A stretch of DNA of 40,208 nt from DATFXM01 sp035315885 (GTDB lineage: Bacteria > Acidobacteriota > Blastocatellia > UBA7656), in the NCBI GenBank assembly GCA_035315885.1, contig DATFXM010000181.1, positions 1-40,208 of the forward strand. Direction: 5' to 3'. The notes beneath the pieces are model-generated. The model saw nothing but the letters and a program-made list of their open reading frames with translations. It ran no database searches and was not told where the DNA came from. Both the position numbers and the translations under genes were made by a program. Numbering within the stretch: position 1 is the first letter of the stretch; each line of letters opens with the position of its first letter. Below are positions 1 to 7,266 of this stretch, piece after piece.

Positions 1-731
1 GAATGATCAAAGCTGGACATGAGTCCGCCCGCTTCTATTCGTGCCTGCTGAAGAGTCGCACCCGGTGCGAGACGTGCCAATCCGGTCAGGAAGTACGGCC
101 CGCGGCGTGTTGGCGTGGTCCAGGGCATCAATCGCCACGCGCGCACCTCCTGCGAAGGAAAATCGAATGACGCGGGCATTACTGCCACGATGCTAGGCTG
201 CGCTTCGCCGATCTTCAAGCTGCGGCCGATCACGTCGGGGTCTGCGCTCAGCTTTTCGCGCCAGAACTGTTCGCTGACGACAATTGAAGCGGGCGCTCCG
301 GGATCGCCTTGTTCAGGAAGAAAGGTACGTCCGAGCAGCGGCTTAGCTTTCACAATCTCGAAGAAGTTTGAGGTCACGTCGACACAAACTATTTGCTCCG
401 AGAGATCCCCGCCGGTGTACGTTGGTCGGTTCCAGGCGAACGCGCCGACGTCTTCGAACACTCGCGTCTGAGCGCGCCAGTCCAGAACGTCGGCAACCGC
501 CAACGGCGTGTGGTCACCTCCTGCAGCCTTAACGCCGTTGTTGAAGCATACGACGACACGTTCGGGGTCCGACACAGGGAGCCCGCCCAGCAGTACGCCG
601 TGAACTACGCTGAAGATGGCAGTGTTCGCGCCGATGCCGACCGCCAGCGTCAGCACTATGACGACCATAAACCACGGCCGCGTTCGAAAGTTCCGAAAAG
701 CAAAACGAAAATCCTGTGTCACGTTTTTCAT
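1..731 (-). CDS. MacB/FtsX-type orphan permease, N-terminal part (runs off window)
   Basis: An open frame on the minus strand runs from an ATG at 729-731 to the window edge without a stop (243 codons). The product starts MKNVTQDFRFAFRNF, followed by one hydrophobic segment at about residues 21-45 (VLTLAVGIGANTAIFSVV). It then continues as a soluble MacB-type periplasmic core domain containing LADW-like, FFEIV, LLGRTF and VVSEQFWRE blocks. This is the usual start of the large acidobacterial permeases that have two FtsX halves and no ATPase beside them. The rest of the gene lies outside the window. It is divergent from the related permease at 1440 and about 37-45% similar to it by eye over the same blocks. 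The substrate is unknown; macrolide or lipoprotein export is only a family-level guess. The Shine-Dalgarno sequence is weak (GAGAG). Confidence 0.9.
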   Translation of the reverse strand, partial: MKNVTQDFRFAFRNFRTRPWFMVVIVLTLAVGIGANTAIFSVVHGVLLGGLPVSDPERVVVCFNNGVKAAGGDHTPLAVADVLDWRAQTRVFEDVGAFAWNRPTYTGGDLSEQIVCVDVTSNFFEIVKAKPLLGRTFLPEQGDPGAPASIVVSEQFWREKLSADPDVIGRSLKIGEAQPSIVAVMPASFDFPSQEVRAWRLMPWTTPTRRGPYFLTGLARLAPGATLQQARIEAGGLMSSFDH

Positions 732-1439
732 TTGACGGCTCTCGCTTGTAGGTCTTCGATTATTCCAGGCATCGATGCGCCAGAACCAACTTGCGTGCCA
801 TCTGCCATGAAACTTAAACGGTCAGAGGGAACCCCTGAGACGCGAAATTCTCTCGAACCTCGCGCAAATCCCGAAAATCATCGCAAGTCTCTAAAAGACG
901 CGGGGAAAGGGATCGCTTGTGCGAGCGCGCATGCCGCAGCGCCAACTCTGCTGCGCATTCGGGTCGCGGCCGCCAAGGGCAGTCCCGAAGCCAAAGCTAT
1001 TCCGCAATCGGGAATTCGGCTTCCCGGAACCGAACATCCCGGTCGCTGCTAAAGCGGTCCGCCGCGAGCTATCCTTTATTTCTGCAATACTAAGCGGCCT
1101 CGAGAATTGGTGGCACGGGTTTTGGATTAGCGTTCCTCGAGGAGATGGGCCCAGGCTCTATTCAGAGTCGAGAATTGAATCGCATCCACAATCGCATCCG
1201 CTGACGATGGGGCACAAACGCAAACAGCAGTTACTCAGATATTCTTGAACCGTTTCGTCAGGAAGAGGTACTTGAGAGAGCCTTGTTCAGACGGAAGCAG
1301 AGCCTTCGTTGCAGCAGCTTCCGCGGCTTCTGTCGAAAAGAATCAGCCAGGAAGGCTTCGTCAAGAGATCGATTAGCTGGACAGCGATTGGTTGGATTGC
1401 GCTCGATGAGCATCACCGTGCGGGGGAGGTTCGAAGACA
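732..1439. other. Divergent intergenic region between two permease genes, no supported gene
   Basis: These 708 bases separate the divergent permease starts. The open frames inside it lack family features or ribosome sites. It contains a short palindrome, CGGGAA..TTCCCG (about 1008-1026), and a sigma-54-like sequence at 1111-1126. A reading frame that ends TGA at 1441-1443 overlaps the downstream ATG. It has no convincing start, so it is not called a gene. The promoters of both permeases should lie here. Confidence 0.6.
1111..1126 (+). promoter_or_regulatory. Possible sigma-54 (-24/-12) promoter, imperfect
   Basis: TGGCACGGGTTTTGGA matches the -24/-12 consensus TGGCACG-N4-TTGCA except that the important -12 GC is GG. 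It is about 310 bases upstream of the permease ATG at 1440 and reads towards it. No enhancer site or RpoN-type activator was identified in the window. The mismatch falls at one of the most conserved bases, so this is a weak candidate. Confidence 0.2.
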
Positions 1440-3863
1440 ATGAGCGGCGTAGCCAGTGACATCAGGTTCTGGATTCGAGACGCGCTGAAGCGACCCGGGT
1501 TTGCACTCACGGTGATCGGCACCATGGCACTCGCGGTTGGCGCGAACGCCGCCGTGTTCAGCGTCGTAAATGCGGTGCTCCTTCGGCCGTTGCCTTTCCC
1601 CGAGTCGGACCGGCTGTCGATCTTGTTCACCCAGACAACTCAGGGTCAGACAAACGCCGTCAGCTATCCCGACCTTCAGGATTGGCGTCAACAGAGCGAA
1701 TCCTTCAGCGATCTGGCCGGCTTCTCAGCGCAAAGCGTGAACCTCACCGGCACCGAAGAGCCGACTCGAGTGGTTGGCTGCTTCGTTTCGGCAAACTTCT
1801 TTCAGACACTTCGGGTCGACATCACTCGCGGGCGCGGGTTTCTTCCGGGCGATGACCAGCCGGGCGCTGAGCGAGTAGCGTTGGTCAGCGACGGCGTTTG
1901 GCGCGAGCGGTTCGGTGCGGACCAGCAAATGATCGGGAAGACGCTGATACTCAACGGCCAGACCTTCACCGTGGTAGGCATTATGCCTGAGTCATTCCAC
2001 TTTCAAGTCGGCGATCCGGACGTTTGCATGCCGTTGCAGTACTACCCGAATTTTTCGCTGGACCGCGGGCGCAGTTCGGCACTGGTCCTCGGCCGGCTCG
2101 CAACGGGAGTGCCGCTTAAAGCCGCGCAAGCCGAGATGAATACCATTGCAGCGCGACTCGCCGACCAGTACCCGAGCACAAACCGCGATCGGGGCGTACG
2201 GATCACCCCTCTTCAGGAGCTCACAACTCAGGACATGAAGCCCTCGCTGCTGGTGCTGCTCGCCGCCGTAGGTTCTGTCTTGCTGATCGCTTGCGCAAAC
2301 ATCGCCAACATTTCTGTCGCAAGATCGCTCGCAAGGAAAAAAGAGTTCGCCTTGAGAGCGGCTCTCGGAGCCAGTCGCACGCGGTTAATTCGTCAATTGT
2401 TGACTGAGACAATCTCGCTTGCGCTTGTCGGAGGCGGAGCAGGAGTGCTCGCCGGAATCTGGGGAACCGAGCTGTTGACGGCATATACACCGGGGGGTTT
2501 GCCACCGGGAACAGTAGCCAGAGTCGACCTCCCAGTGTTGCTCACAACCCTTGGCGTTTCGGTTTTATGCGGCGTCGCGTTCGGCCTTGCACCTGCTCTC
2601 AAGTTTTCAAGACCCGATATACAGGAAGAGCTGAAAGAAGGCGGCAGGAGCTTCGCCCAAGGCCCGGTCTCTAGCAGGTTGCATGCCGTTCTAGTAGTTG
2701 TGCAGGTGGCAATGGCGTTGGTCCTGTTGATCTGCTCAGGACTGATCACCCGGAGCTTCCTGAACATCCTCGCCGTGTCGCCGGGCTTTAGTTCCGAGCG
2801 CCTGCTCACGATGGAGTATCGCGTTCCTCGAACAAAGTATTCGACGCCGGAACAGCAGTGGAATTTCCACCATGAAGTGGTTGAGCGAGTACGCGCTCTG
2901 CAAGGCACCGAATCGGCATCCGTGGTGCTGGCGCTACCATATAGTGGGAACGGCGGGACAACGGGTGTTATCCCGCTCGACCGTCCAGAACCGCCGTCCG
3001 GCAGCGAAACGCAAGCCCAGAGAAACACCGCCGACACCTATTACTTCGACACAATGAAAATTCCGCTGCTGAACGGAAGAGTTTTCGATGAACATGATCG
3101 CCCCAACGCTCCCCGCGTAGCGGTGATCAACAAGGCGATGTCCGAACTGTTCTGGCCAGACCAGTCGCCGATCGGAAAACAGGTCCGTATCACTGACGGC
3201 ACCGGCACTATGGCTGACAACTCGGTGCTGTCGATCGTGGGAGTCGTAGGCAACGTCAAGCATTTCAGTTTGGACGAGGCAACGATGCCACAGTTCTACG
3301 TCGCCTATGCCCAGAATCCATTCATATTCGCGACGCTGGTTGTGCGGACTACCGGCGAACCGCTGAGTATGGCCAGAACCGTACAGCAAGCCGTTTGGAG
3401 TGTGGATAAGGATCAGCCGGTTTGGAAGATTCGCACGATGGAGTTTCTGCTGGAGCGATCCACCGGCCCACGCCGATTTGTAATGGCGTTGCTTCTGGGT
3501 TTCTCCGGGATGGCGCTTCTGCTTTCCATCCTCGGCATTTATGGCGTGGTGTCCTACACAGTGCGTCTCCGGACTCAGGAAATGGGGGTGCGCGTCGCTC
3601 TGGGAGCTAGCCGCAAAGACATCGTACGCCTGATAGTAGGACGTGGCGTAGTGATGACGCTTGCCGGTGTAGCGACCGGGGTCTTCGCTTCGGCACTCTT
3701 GAGCCGGTTTTTATCGAGCCTGCTGTTTGGAGTCACCGCTACCGACCCGGCGACTTACTCGATTTTATCCCTGTTGATTTTGGTCGTCGCCACTGCGGCG
3801 GCCTATATACCGGCGCGACGGGCATCAAAAATCGATCCGATTGTAACCTTGCGCTGTGAATAG
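1440..3863 (+). CDS. MacB/FtsX-type duplicated orphan permease
   Basis: This 807-residue inner-membrane permease is built from two tandem MacB-core plus FtsX units, the layout of acidobacterial duplicated orphan permeases. The first transmembrane segment is at about 20-45 (GTMALAVGANAAVFSVVNAV). A periplasmic domain follows to about 265, then three FtsX segments at about 270-400 including LRAALGASRTRLIRQLL. A second N-terminal helix lies at about 415-435, a second periplasmic domain at about 440-670, and a second FtsX set with MGVRVALGASRKDIVRLIVGRG near 725. It ends RRASKIDP..TLRCE. No ATP-binding gene is adjacent, as usual for this group. The start is the ATG after a strong GGGGAGG ribosome site. 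The role may be efflux or envelope transport; the substrate cannot be read from the sequence. Confidence 0.93.
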   Translation: MSGVASDIRFWIRDALKRPGFALTVIGTMALAVGANAAVFSVVNAVLLRPLPFPESDRLSILFTQTTQGQTNAVSYPDLQDWRQQSESFSDLAGFSAQSVNLTGTEEPTRVVGCFVSANFFQTLRVDITRGRGFLPGDDQPGAERVALVSDGVWRERFGADQQMIGKTLILNGQTFTVVGIMPESFHFQVGDPDVCMPLQYYPNFSLDRGRSSALVLGRLATGVPLKAAQAEMNTIAARLADQYPSTNRDRGVRITPLQELTTQDMKPSLLVLLAAVGSVLLIACANIANISVARSLARKKEFALRAALGASRTRLIRQLLTETISLALVGGGAGVLAGIWGTELLTAYTPGGLPPGTVARVDLPVLLTTLGVSVLCGVAFGLAPALKFSRPDIQEELKEGGRSFAQGPVSSRLHAVLVVVQVAMALVLLICSGLITRSFLNILAVSPGFSSERLLTMEYRVPRTKYSTPEQQWNFHHEVVERVRALQGTESASVVLALPYSGNGGTTGVIPLDRPEPPSGSETQAQRNTADTYYFDTMKIPLLNGRVFDEHDRPNAPRVAVINKAMSELFWPDQSPIGKQVRITDGTGTMADNSVLSIVGVVGNVKHFSLDEATMPQFYVAYAQNPFIFATLVVRTTGEPLSMARTVQQAVWSVDKDQPVWKIRTMEFLLERSTGPRRFVMALLLGFSGMALLLSILGIYGVVSYTVRLRTQEMGVRVALGASRKDIVRLIVGRGVVMTLAGVATGVFASALLSRFLSSLLFGVTATDPATYSILSLLILVVATAAAYIPARRASKIDPIVTLRCE

Positions 3864-3897
3864 TCACTAACTTGCGCGCGGATGTAATGCGCGGCCG

Positions 3898-3978
3898 ACG
3901 TCCGCAGCGGTTCTGTCCGGATATCTGCCGTCGCGACGCGCATCTAGAGTCGATCCGGTGATCGCACTAAGACAATGA
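3898..3978 (+). pseudogene. Orphan C-terminal tail of another MacB/FtsX permease
   Basis: In one frame, immediately after the complete permease, the DNA reads TSAAVLSGYLPSRRASRVDP and ends VIALRQ-stop. This matches the last residues of the gene just upstream (AAYIPARRASKIDP, then IVTLRCE). Only about 25 residues remain and there is no start codon or upstream domain. It is therefore the relic of a second permease copy lost by deletion or left behind by recombination. The match ends at the same relative stop position, which makes chance unlikely. Confidence 0.75.
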
Positions 3979-4015
3979 GGTCGGGAAACGAATCGCGTCT
4001 CAGGAGGCAATTAGA

Positions 4016-4927
4016 ATGAATAAACGTCTGCTTGCGTTTGCTGTAGTCTCGCTGCTTGCTATTTCGATAATTCCGCTCAGCAGTCAGGCTCAACGCTCTA
4101 ACAAGAGAGGCTTCACCATCTCTACTCACGGCAAGGAGATCGGTAACTGCGGGGACGTCACCTTGAAAGTCGACGATCTGGAGGTCGTCAGGTCAACCAT
4201 CGAGAAGACCGTGTCGGCCGGTGAAGTCCGATCTTTGCAAGTCTCGTCGCCCTCGCACGGCGGCATGGAGGTCATTGGCTGGGATCGAGAGGAATACTCG
4301 ATCAGTGCATGTCTGGCAGTTGCGGCAGAGTCCGCATCAGAGGCTCAAACAGCGTTGAACCAGATTTCGCTTTCGATCGAATCCGGGAAGGTGTTGGTCA
4401 AGGGCCCTGGCGACGAGATCCCGTGGATGGCCTATTTGATTATTCACGCACCGCGGAGCGGAGCCGTTGAGCTTGAGGCTACGAACGGGCCAATCGGCGT
4501 CATAGGTTTGATGGGCAAGGTGAATGCGAAAAACATTAACGGTCCGGTGACTCTTCGGGATGTCAGCGGAGAAGTGGTCGCCGACGTGGTGAATGGTCCC
4601 ATCGATGTCTACGGTCACGGCGGGGATTTTAAACTGGACGTCCGCAATGGCCCGTTGACGGTGACGCTCGGCGGGAACGAGTGGCGGGGCCAGCTTGAAG
4701 GGCATACGACTAACGGGCCGTTGATATTGCGGCTTCCACCCGACTACCAGTCGTCGGTGCGAGTTGACGCTTCAAGACATTCGCCCACGTCTTGCAAGGC
4801 GCCCCAGTGCGAGAAGATGGTCAAAAGGGCGGACCAACCAAATCGCTTTGAGTTTGGGGACTCGGAACCGGTGGTCAGGTTATCGACGGTGAATGGCCCG
4901 GTGAACATCAAGTCAACAACGAATTAG
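4016..4927 (+). CDS. Exported DUF4097-like beta-repeat protein
   Basis: This 303-residue protein has a clear signal peptide (MNKRLLAFAVVSLLAISII, with a cleavage region near SSQAQ). Its C-terminal half has a repeating beta-strand pattern, with six NGP turns (NGPIG, NGPVT, NGPID, NGPLT, NGPLI, NGPVN) about 18-40 residues apart. This pattern is typical of DUF4097/DUF4098 putative adhesin-like proteins, thought to form a right-handed beta solenoid in the periplasm or at the surface. The molecular function is unknown. The ATG is preceded by AGGAGG at good spacing. It lies just after the permease relic and may be a separate transcription unit. The gene ends at the edge of a word-array repeat. Confidence 0.85.
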   Translation: MNKRLLAFAVVSLLAISIIPLSSQAQRSNKRGFTISTHGKEIGNCGDVTLKVDDLEVVRSTIEKTVSAGEVRSLQVSSPSHGGMEVIGWDREEYSISACLAVAAESASEAQTALNQISLSIESGKVLVKGPGDEIPWMAYLIIHAPRSGAVELEATNGPIGVIGLMGKVNAKNINGPVTLRDVSGEVVADVVNGPIDVYGHGGDFKLDVRNGPLTVTLGGNEWRGQLEGHTTNGPLILRLPPDYQSSVRVDASRHSPTSCKAPQCEKMVKRADQPNRFEFGDSEPVVRLSTVNGPVNIKSTTN

Positions 4928-4935
4928 ATGAGCGA

Positions 4936-5153
4936 ACGGGCGACGCGGTGACGCGGAGACGCGCTGATGCGGTGAAGTGGCGACGGGCGACGCGGAGATG
5001 CGCACAAGGCGAATGGCGCCTTGGCCTTATCGTGGCGTCGCCCCTTCGACCCTTCTCCCCGTCCCGCGTCTCCCCAGTCTCCCCTTCTCCGCGTCCGCGT
5101 GGCTCCGGGTCCCCCCAGTCTCCCCTTCGCCCCTTCGCCCTTTCGCGCTCTTG
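4936..5153. repeat. Word-array inverted repeat E1 (GACGCGG / CGTCTCC, CCCTTCGCC words)
   Basis: The left part is built of GCGACGCGG-, GACGCGGAGACGCG-like words. The right part is built of their complements, CGCGTCTCCCC, CAGTCTCCCC and CCCTTCGCC. A roughly 60-base unique centre containing AAGGCG..GGCGCCTT separates the arms. The whole could fold into a long imperfect hairpin. It lies between two co-directional genes (the DUF4097-like gene and GT9). The open frames within it are low-complexity translations of the words and are not genes. Confidence 0.8.
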
Positions 5154-5195
5154 AGATGTTGACGTAATCTGGATGCGGTGACCTATCCGGCGAGA

Positions 5196-6098
5196 ATGAT
5201 TCTGGCAGTAGACGCGAGTTCGTTTGAACAATCGCTCCAATTGGTGCCTGCCGTTCGAGCTCTGAGAACCGTTTACCCGAATTCTTATCTCGTCGCTGCG
5301 ACTGCGACCGGCACGTGTCAGCTCCTCGGAGAAGCCCGCCTCGTCCAGGAGACCGTAGACCTCGGTCTGCTCGCGGAGACATCGGCTTTTGGAGCCTCCG
5401 CAAGCTTCAAGCTCTTCCGTCACGTCAGACGCCTCCCGATAGACCTGTTTATCGACTTCAACCCTTCCCTAGGTACTCAGCTATTTGCTCGAGTGCTTCT
5501 GCGAACGCGAACCATCGCTGCCATAACACCGGCGGATGTCATCGATGCAATGATAGGTCGAAGCCTCTCCCTGCCTCGAGCACGGGAGCGTTATCTAGCG
5601 ACCCTCGATCGGCTCGATGTTTCAGCAAGCGGCCTCAAACTCTGCCCGCCGTCTCGTCCTGAGGATAATGAAAGGTTCGAGCGTTTCCTCTCTGACTCCG
5701 GATTTAAGGGAGCTGAGCCGCTTGTGCTTCTGTATTCCCGGCACCATCGGCACGGGTGGTCGGTGCCGATGTTCGCAGACTTGAGTAACCGGTTAGCTAA
5801 CAACTTTGGAGTTCGAGTAGTCGCAGCCGACGAGCCGGGTAGCATTTGGTTCACTGCAGCCGCTGCGCCCTTCTTGCCTGGAGGAGCCATCTTGCTCGCG
5901 CAGCCCGATGCTTTGCAGTTCGTTGCGGGGATTGCTCGATCAACCGTAGTCGTCACCGATAGCGCAGCGGCGTCGTCGATTGCTTCGGAATTGGGCACCC
6001 CGCGAATCGACCCAACCGGCAAAACGGTGGAAGACGTTCACGGACTGGTGTCAGAAGAGATTCGCGCGAGCCGCAGCGAGTCGCTGTTCCGACGATGA
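5196..6098 (+). CDS. Glycosyltransferase family 9 (heptosyltransferase-like)
   Basis: The protein resembles ADP-heptose:LPS heptosyltransferases (GT9, GT-B fold), which add sugars to lipopolysaccharide core at the inner face of the inner membrane. It begins directly with the first beta strand and helix (MILAVDASS..QLVPAVRALR). It has a second Rossmann half with VLLYSRHHRHGWSVPMFADL, a VVAADEP block and VTDSAAASSIASELGTPRI near the end, matching the donor-site region of GT9. At 300 residues it is somewhat shorter than the usual 330-350. The ATG at 5196 is chosen because the fold starts there; an in-frame GTG at 5178 would add six residues. Neither has a strong ribosome site. The exact sugar is unknown. 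Confidence 0.75.
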   Translation: MILAVDASSFEQSLQLVPAVRALRTVYPNSYLVAATATGTCQLLGEARLVQETVDLGLLAETSAFGASASFKLFRHVRRLPIDLFIDFNPSLGTQLFARVLLRTRTIAAITPADVIDAMIGRSLSLPRARERYLATLDRLDVSASGLKLCPPSRPEDNERFERFLSDSGFKGAEPLVLLYSRHHRHGWSVPMFADLSNRLANNFGVRVVAADEPGSIWFTAAAAPFLPGGAILLAQPDALQFVAGIARSTVVVTDSAAASSIASELGTPRIDPTGKTVEDVHGLVSEEIRASRSESLFRR

Positions 6099-6173
6099 TG
6101 CAGGTTCCTGTCTGTTTTGGCTTAACCGCGGTTTCGAACATGGGGCTACAATCTGTCGCGCGCGGCTCTAAGT

Positions 6174-6194
6174 TTCAAGAATCTCATTCTTGAA
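6174..6194. terminator. Perfect palindrome between convergent genes, possible bidirectional terminator
   Basis: TTCAAGAAT-CTC-ATTCTTGAA forms a 9-bp stem with a 3-base loop between the GT9 gene (plus, ends 6098) and the HAD gene (minus, ends 6213). It is AT-rich and has no long T run, so its termination strength is uncertain. It is directly followed by a copy of the CTCAGCACTCGGCACT word. Confidence 0.45.
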
Positions 6195-6212
6195 TAACTC
6201 AGCACTCGGCAC

Positions 6213-7004
6213 TTATATTCCTGCGAGCAATTCGGTGATGGCCGAGGTATCGGAGAGATCCGGTACAAGCGCGTCTGGCGAATGCGCCCTTAGTTGCTCC
6301 ACGCTGTACTGGCCGGAAGCAACTGCGACGACTCGCGCGCCAAAAAATCGTGCGCACGAAATATCGCGAGGCGTATCGCCCACTATTACAAAACGGTGCG
6401 GCTCCAGATTGTTGCCCAGTGCGAGCTTCAACCGCTCGGCGGCAATCTGCGGAAGGTGATCGCGTTCCTCGGCATCGCTCCCGAACGCACCCCGCGCACG
6501 AAAGTGATGGCCTATCCCCGCGACTCTCAGTTTGGCCTCCGCCAATCGTTCTACATTCCCAGTCAGCAGGCTTACTACGAAGCGTTGGTCGGTGGACAGA
6601 TCGGCGAGAAGATCACCCACTCCGGGACAAAGCCGATATACCTGACCTGTAGCCGCCATGCGATCCAGGAGCGCTACCATCGCCGCCTCCACGAGCGGTA
6701 AGCGTTCCTTTATTATTTCAAAGCTTACTCCATCCGACTCTAAAGCCTCGCGATAGATCGCAAGGTCGGTTCTCCCGGCAAAGTCCACTTCAGCGATTCG
6801 GCCGTACGTCCCGAAAACATCAGTAAGGATCTGCCGCATCGAACCACGATATTCGGGCCTCCGAACCGCAGTGATCAACGTCCCATCGATGTCAAAGAGA
6901 ATTACCCGTGGAAAAGTGCTGAGTGCTGAGTCCTGAGCGCTGAGTCCTGAGTGCTGAGTCTTTTTGGAAGGGGCTTCACTGAATTGGTTGTTCACATCGT
7001 CCAT
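6213..7004 (-). CDS. HAD-superfamily hydrolase (phosphoglycolate phosphatase-like)
   Basis: This is a haloacid dehalogenase phosphatase, with motif I as ILFDIDGTL (nucleophile Asp38, acid/base Asp40 in this numbering). A helical cap follows, then motif II in LLTGNVERLAEAKL and motif IV in IVGDTPRDISCARFFGA. That matches phosphoglycolate phosphatase-like enzymes; the substrate is not determined. The start is difficult. The frame is open to an ATG at 7148, but the sequence before motif I is largely a translation of repeat words (HSALGTFP, QDSALSTFP). ATG 7004 (MDDVNNQ) is preferred, giving 263 residues. There is no start codon closer to motif I apart from a GTG three codons into this frame. The TAA stop is followed directly by another copy of the same repeat word. 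The gene may be transcribed by read-through from the eno operon. Confidence 0.8.
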   Translation of the reverse strand: MDDVNNQFSEAPSKKTQHSGLSAQDSALSTFPRVILFDIDGTLITAVRRPEYRGSMRQILTDVFGTYGRIAEVDFAGRTDLAIYREALESDGVSFEIIKERLPLVEAAMVALLDRMAATGQVYRLCPGVGDLLADLSTDQRFVVSLLTGNVERLAEAKLRVAGIGHHFRARGAFGSDAEERDHLPQIAAERLKLALGNNLEPHRFVIVGDTPRDISCARFFGARVVAVASGQYSVEQLRAHSPDALVPDLSDTSAITELLAGI

Positions 7005-7266
7005 ACGATCCCAAATCTGCGGAAAAGTGCCGAGTGCTGAGTGCCAACCCCGAAGCGGTTGCAGATTCGTTTTGCAGGTCGACTTCTGCAACCCCTTCGG
7101 GGTTGGATCAAAATAATGACGCCTACCCGGGGTAGCCGCGGACGGCAACCCTAGGCTCTATTCAGCAACCCCTTCGGGGTTGGGCACTCAGCACTCAGGA
7201 CTCGGCACTCAGCACACTCAACACTCAGCACTCAGGACTCGGCACTCAGGACTCAGCACTCAGCTC
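6899..7266. repeat. Word-array inverted repeat E2 (CTGAGTGCTGAG / CTCAGCACTCAG words)
   Basis: The left arm (about 6908-6960) is made of GTGCTGAG and TCCTGAG words, with a second short block at 7019-7043. The right arm (7184-7266) has the complementary words CTCAGCA and CTCAGGACTCGG, iterated about ten times. Between them are unique sequence and the CAACCCC hairpin element. The left arm encodes residues of the HAD phosphatase N-terminus. The right arm abuts the stop codon of the ychF-like gene. A further lone copy of the word lies at 6198-6214, at the other end of the HAD gene. Confidence 0.8.
7044..7183. repeat. CAACCCC-TTC-GGGGTTG hairpin repeat, three copies
   Basis: Two identical GCAACCCCTTCGGGGTTGG copies at 7088-7106 and 7165-7183 each form a 7-bp stem with a 3-base loop. 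A near copy in the opposite sense, CAACCCCGAAGCGGTTGCAG, lies at 7044-7063 (one mismatch over 20). A further self-complementary ACCCGGGGTAG segment sits between copies two and three. The element is nested inside word-array E2. It resembles interspersed palindromic repeats that I have seen in diverse bacterial genomes, but I cannot name the family. Confidence 0.75.

Noticed and set aside
393..1248. Plus-strand open frames of 219 and 109 codons opposite and beyond the left-edge permease
   Set aside because: They overlap the clearly coding minus-strand permease or lie in the intergenic gap, and show no domain, signal peptide or ribosome site.
1276..1443. Frame ending TGA overlapping the permease ATG, possible tail of a regulator gene
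   Set aside because: Only about 55 codons are open, no ATG or GTG start with a ribosome site is present, and I could not match it to PadR or another regulator.
4948..5423. Long open frames in E1 and opposite the GT9 start
   Set aside because: They are low-complexity translations of iterated words (many Arg, Pro, Gly) and cross the GT9 gene.
1153..7165. Shared 13-mer AGGCTCTATTCAG at 1153 and 7153
   Set aside because: Matches of this length are expected by chance in 40 kb, and the flanks do not agree.
7184..7266. Array of CTCAGCACTCAGG words as a CRISPR-like array
   Set aside because: Units are 7-15 bases with no unique spacers of constant length, and no cas gene is present.
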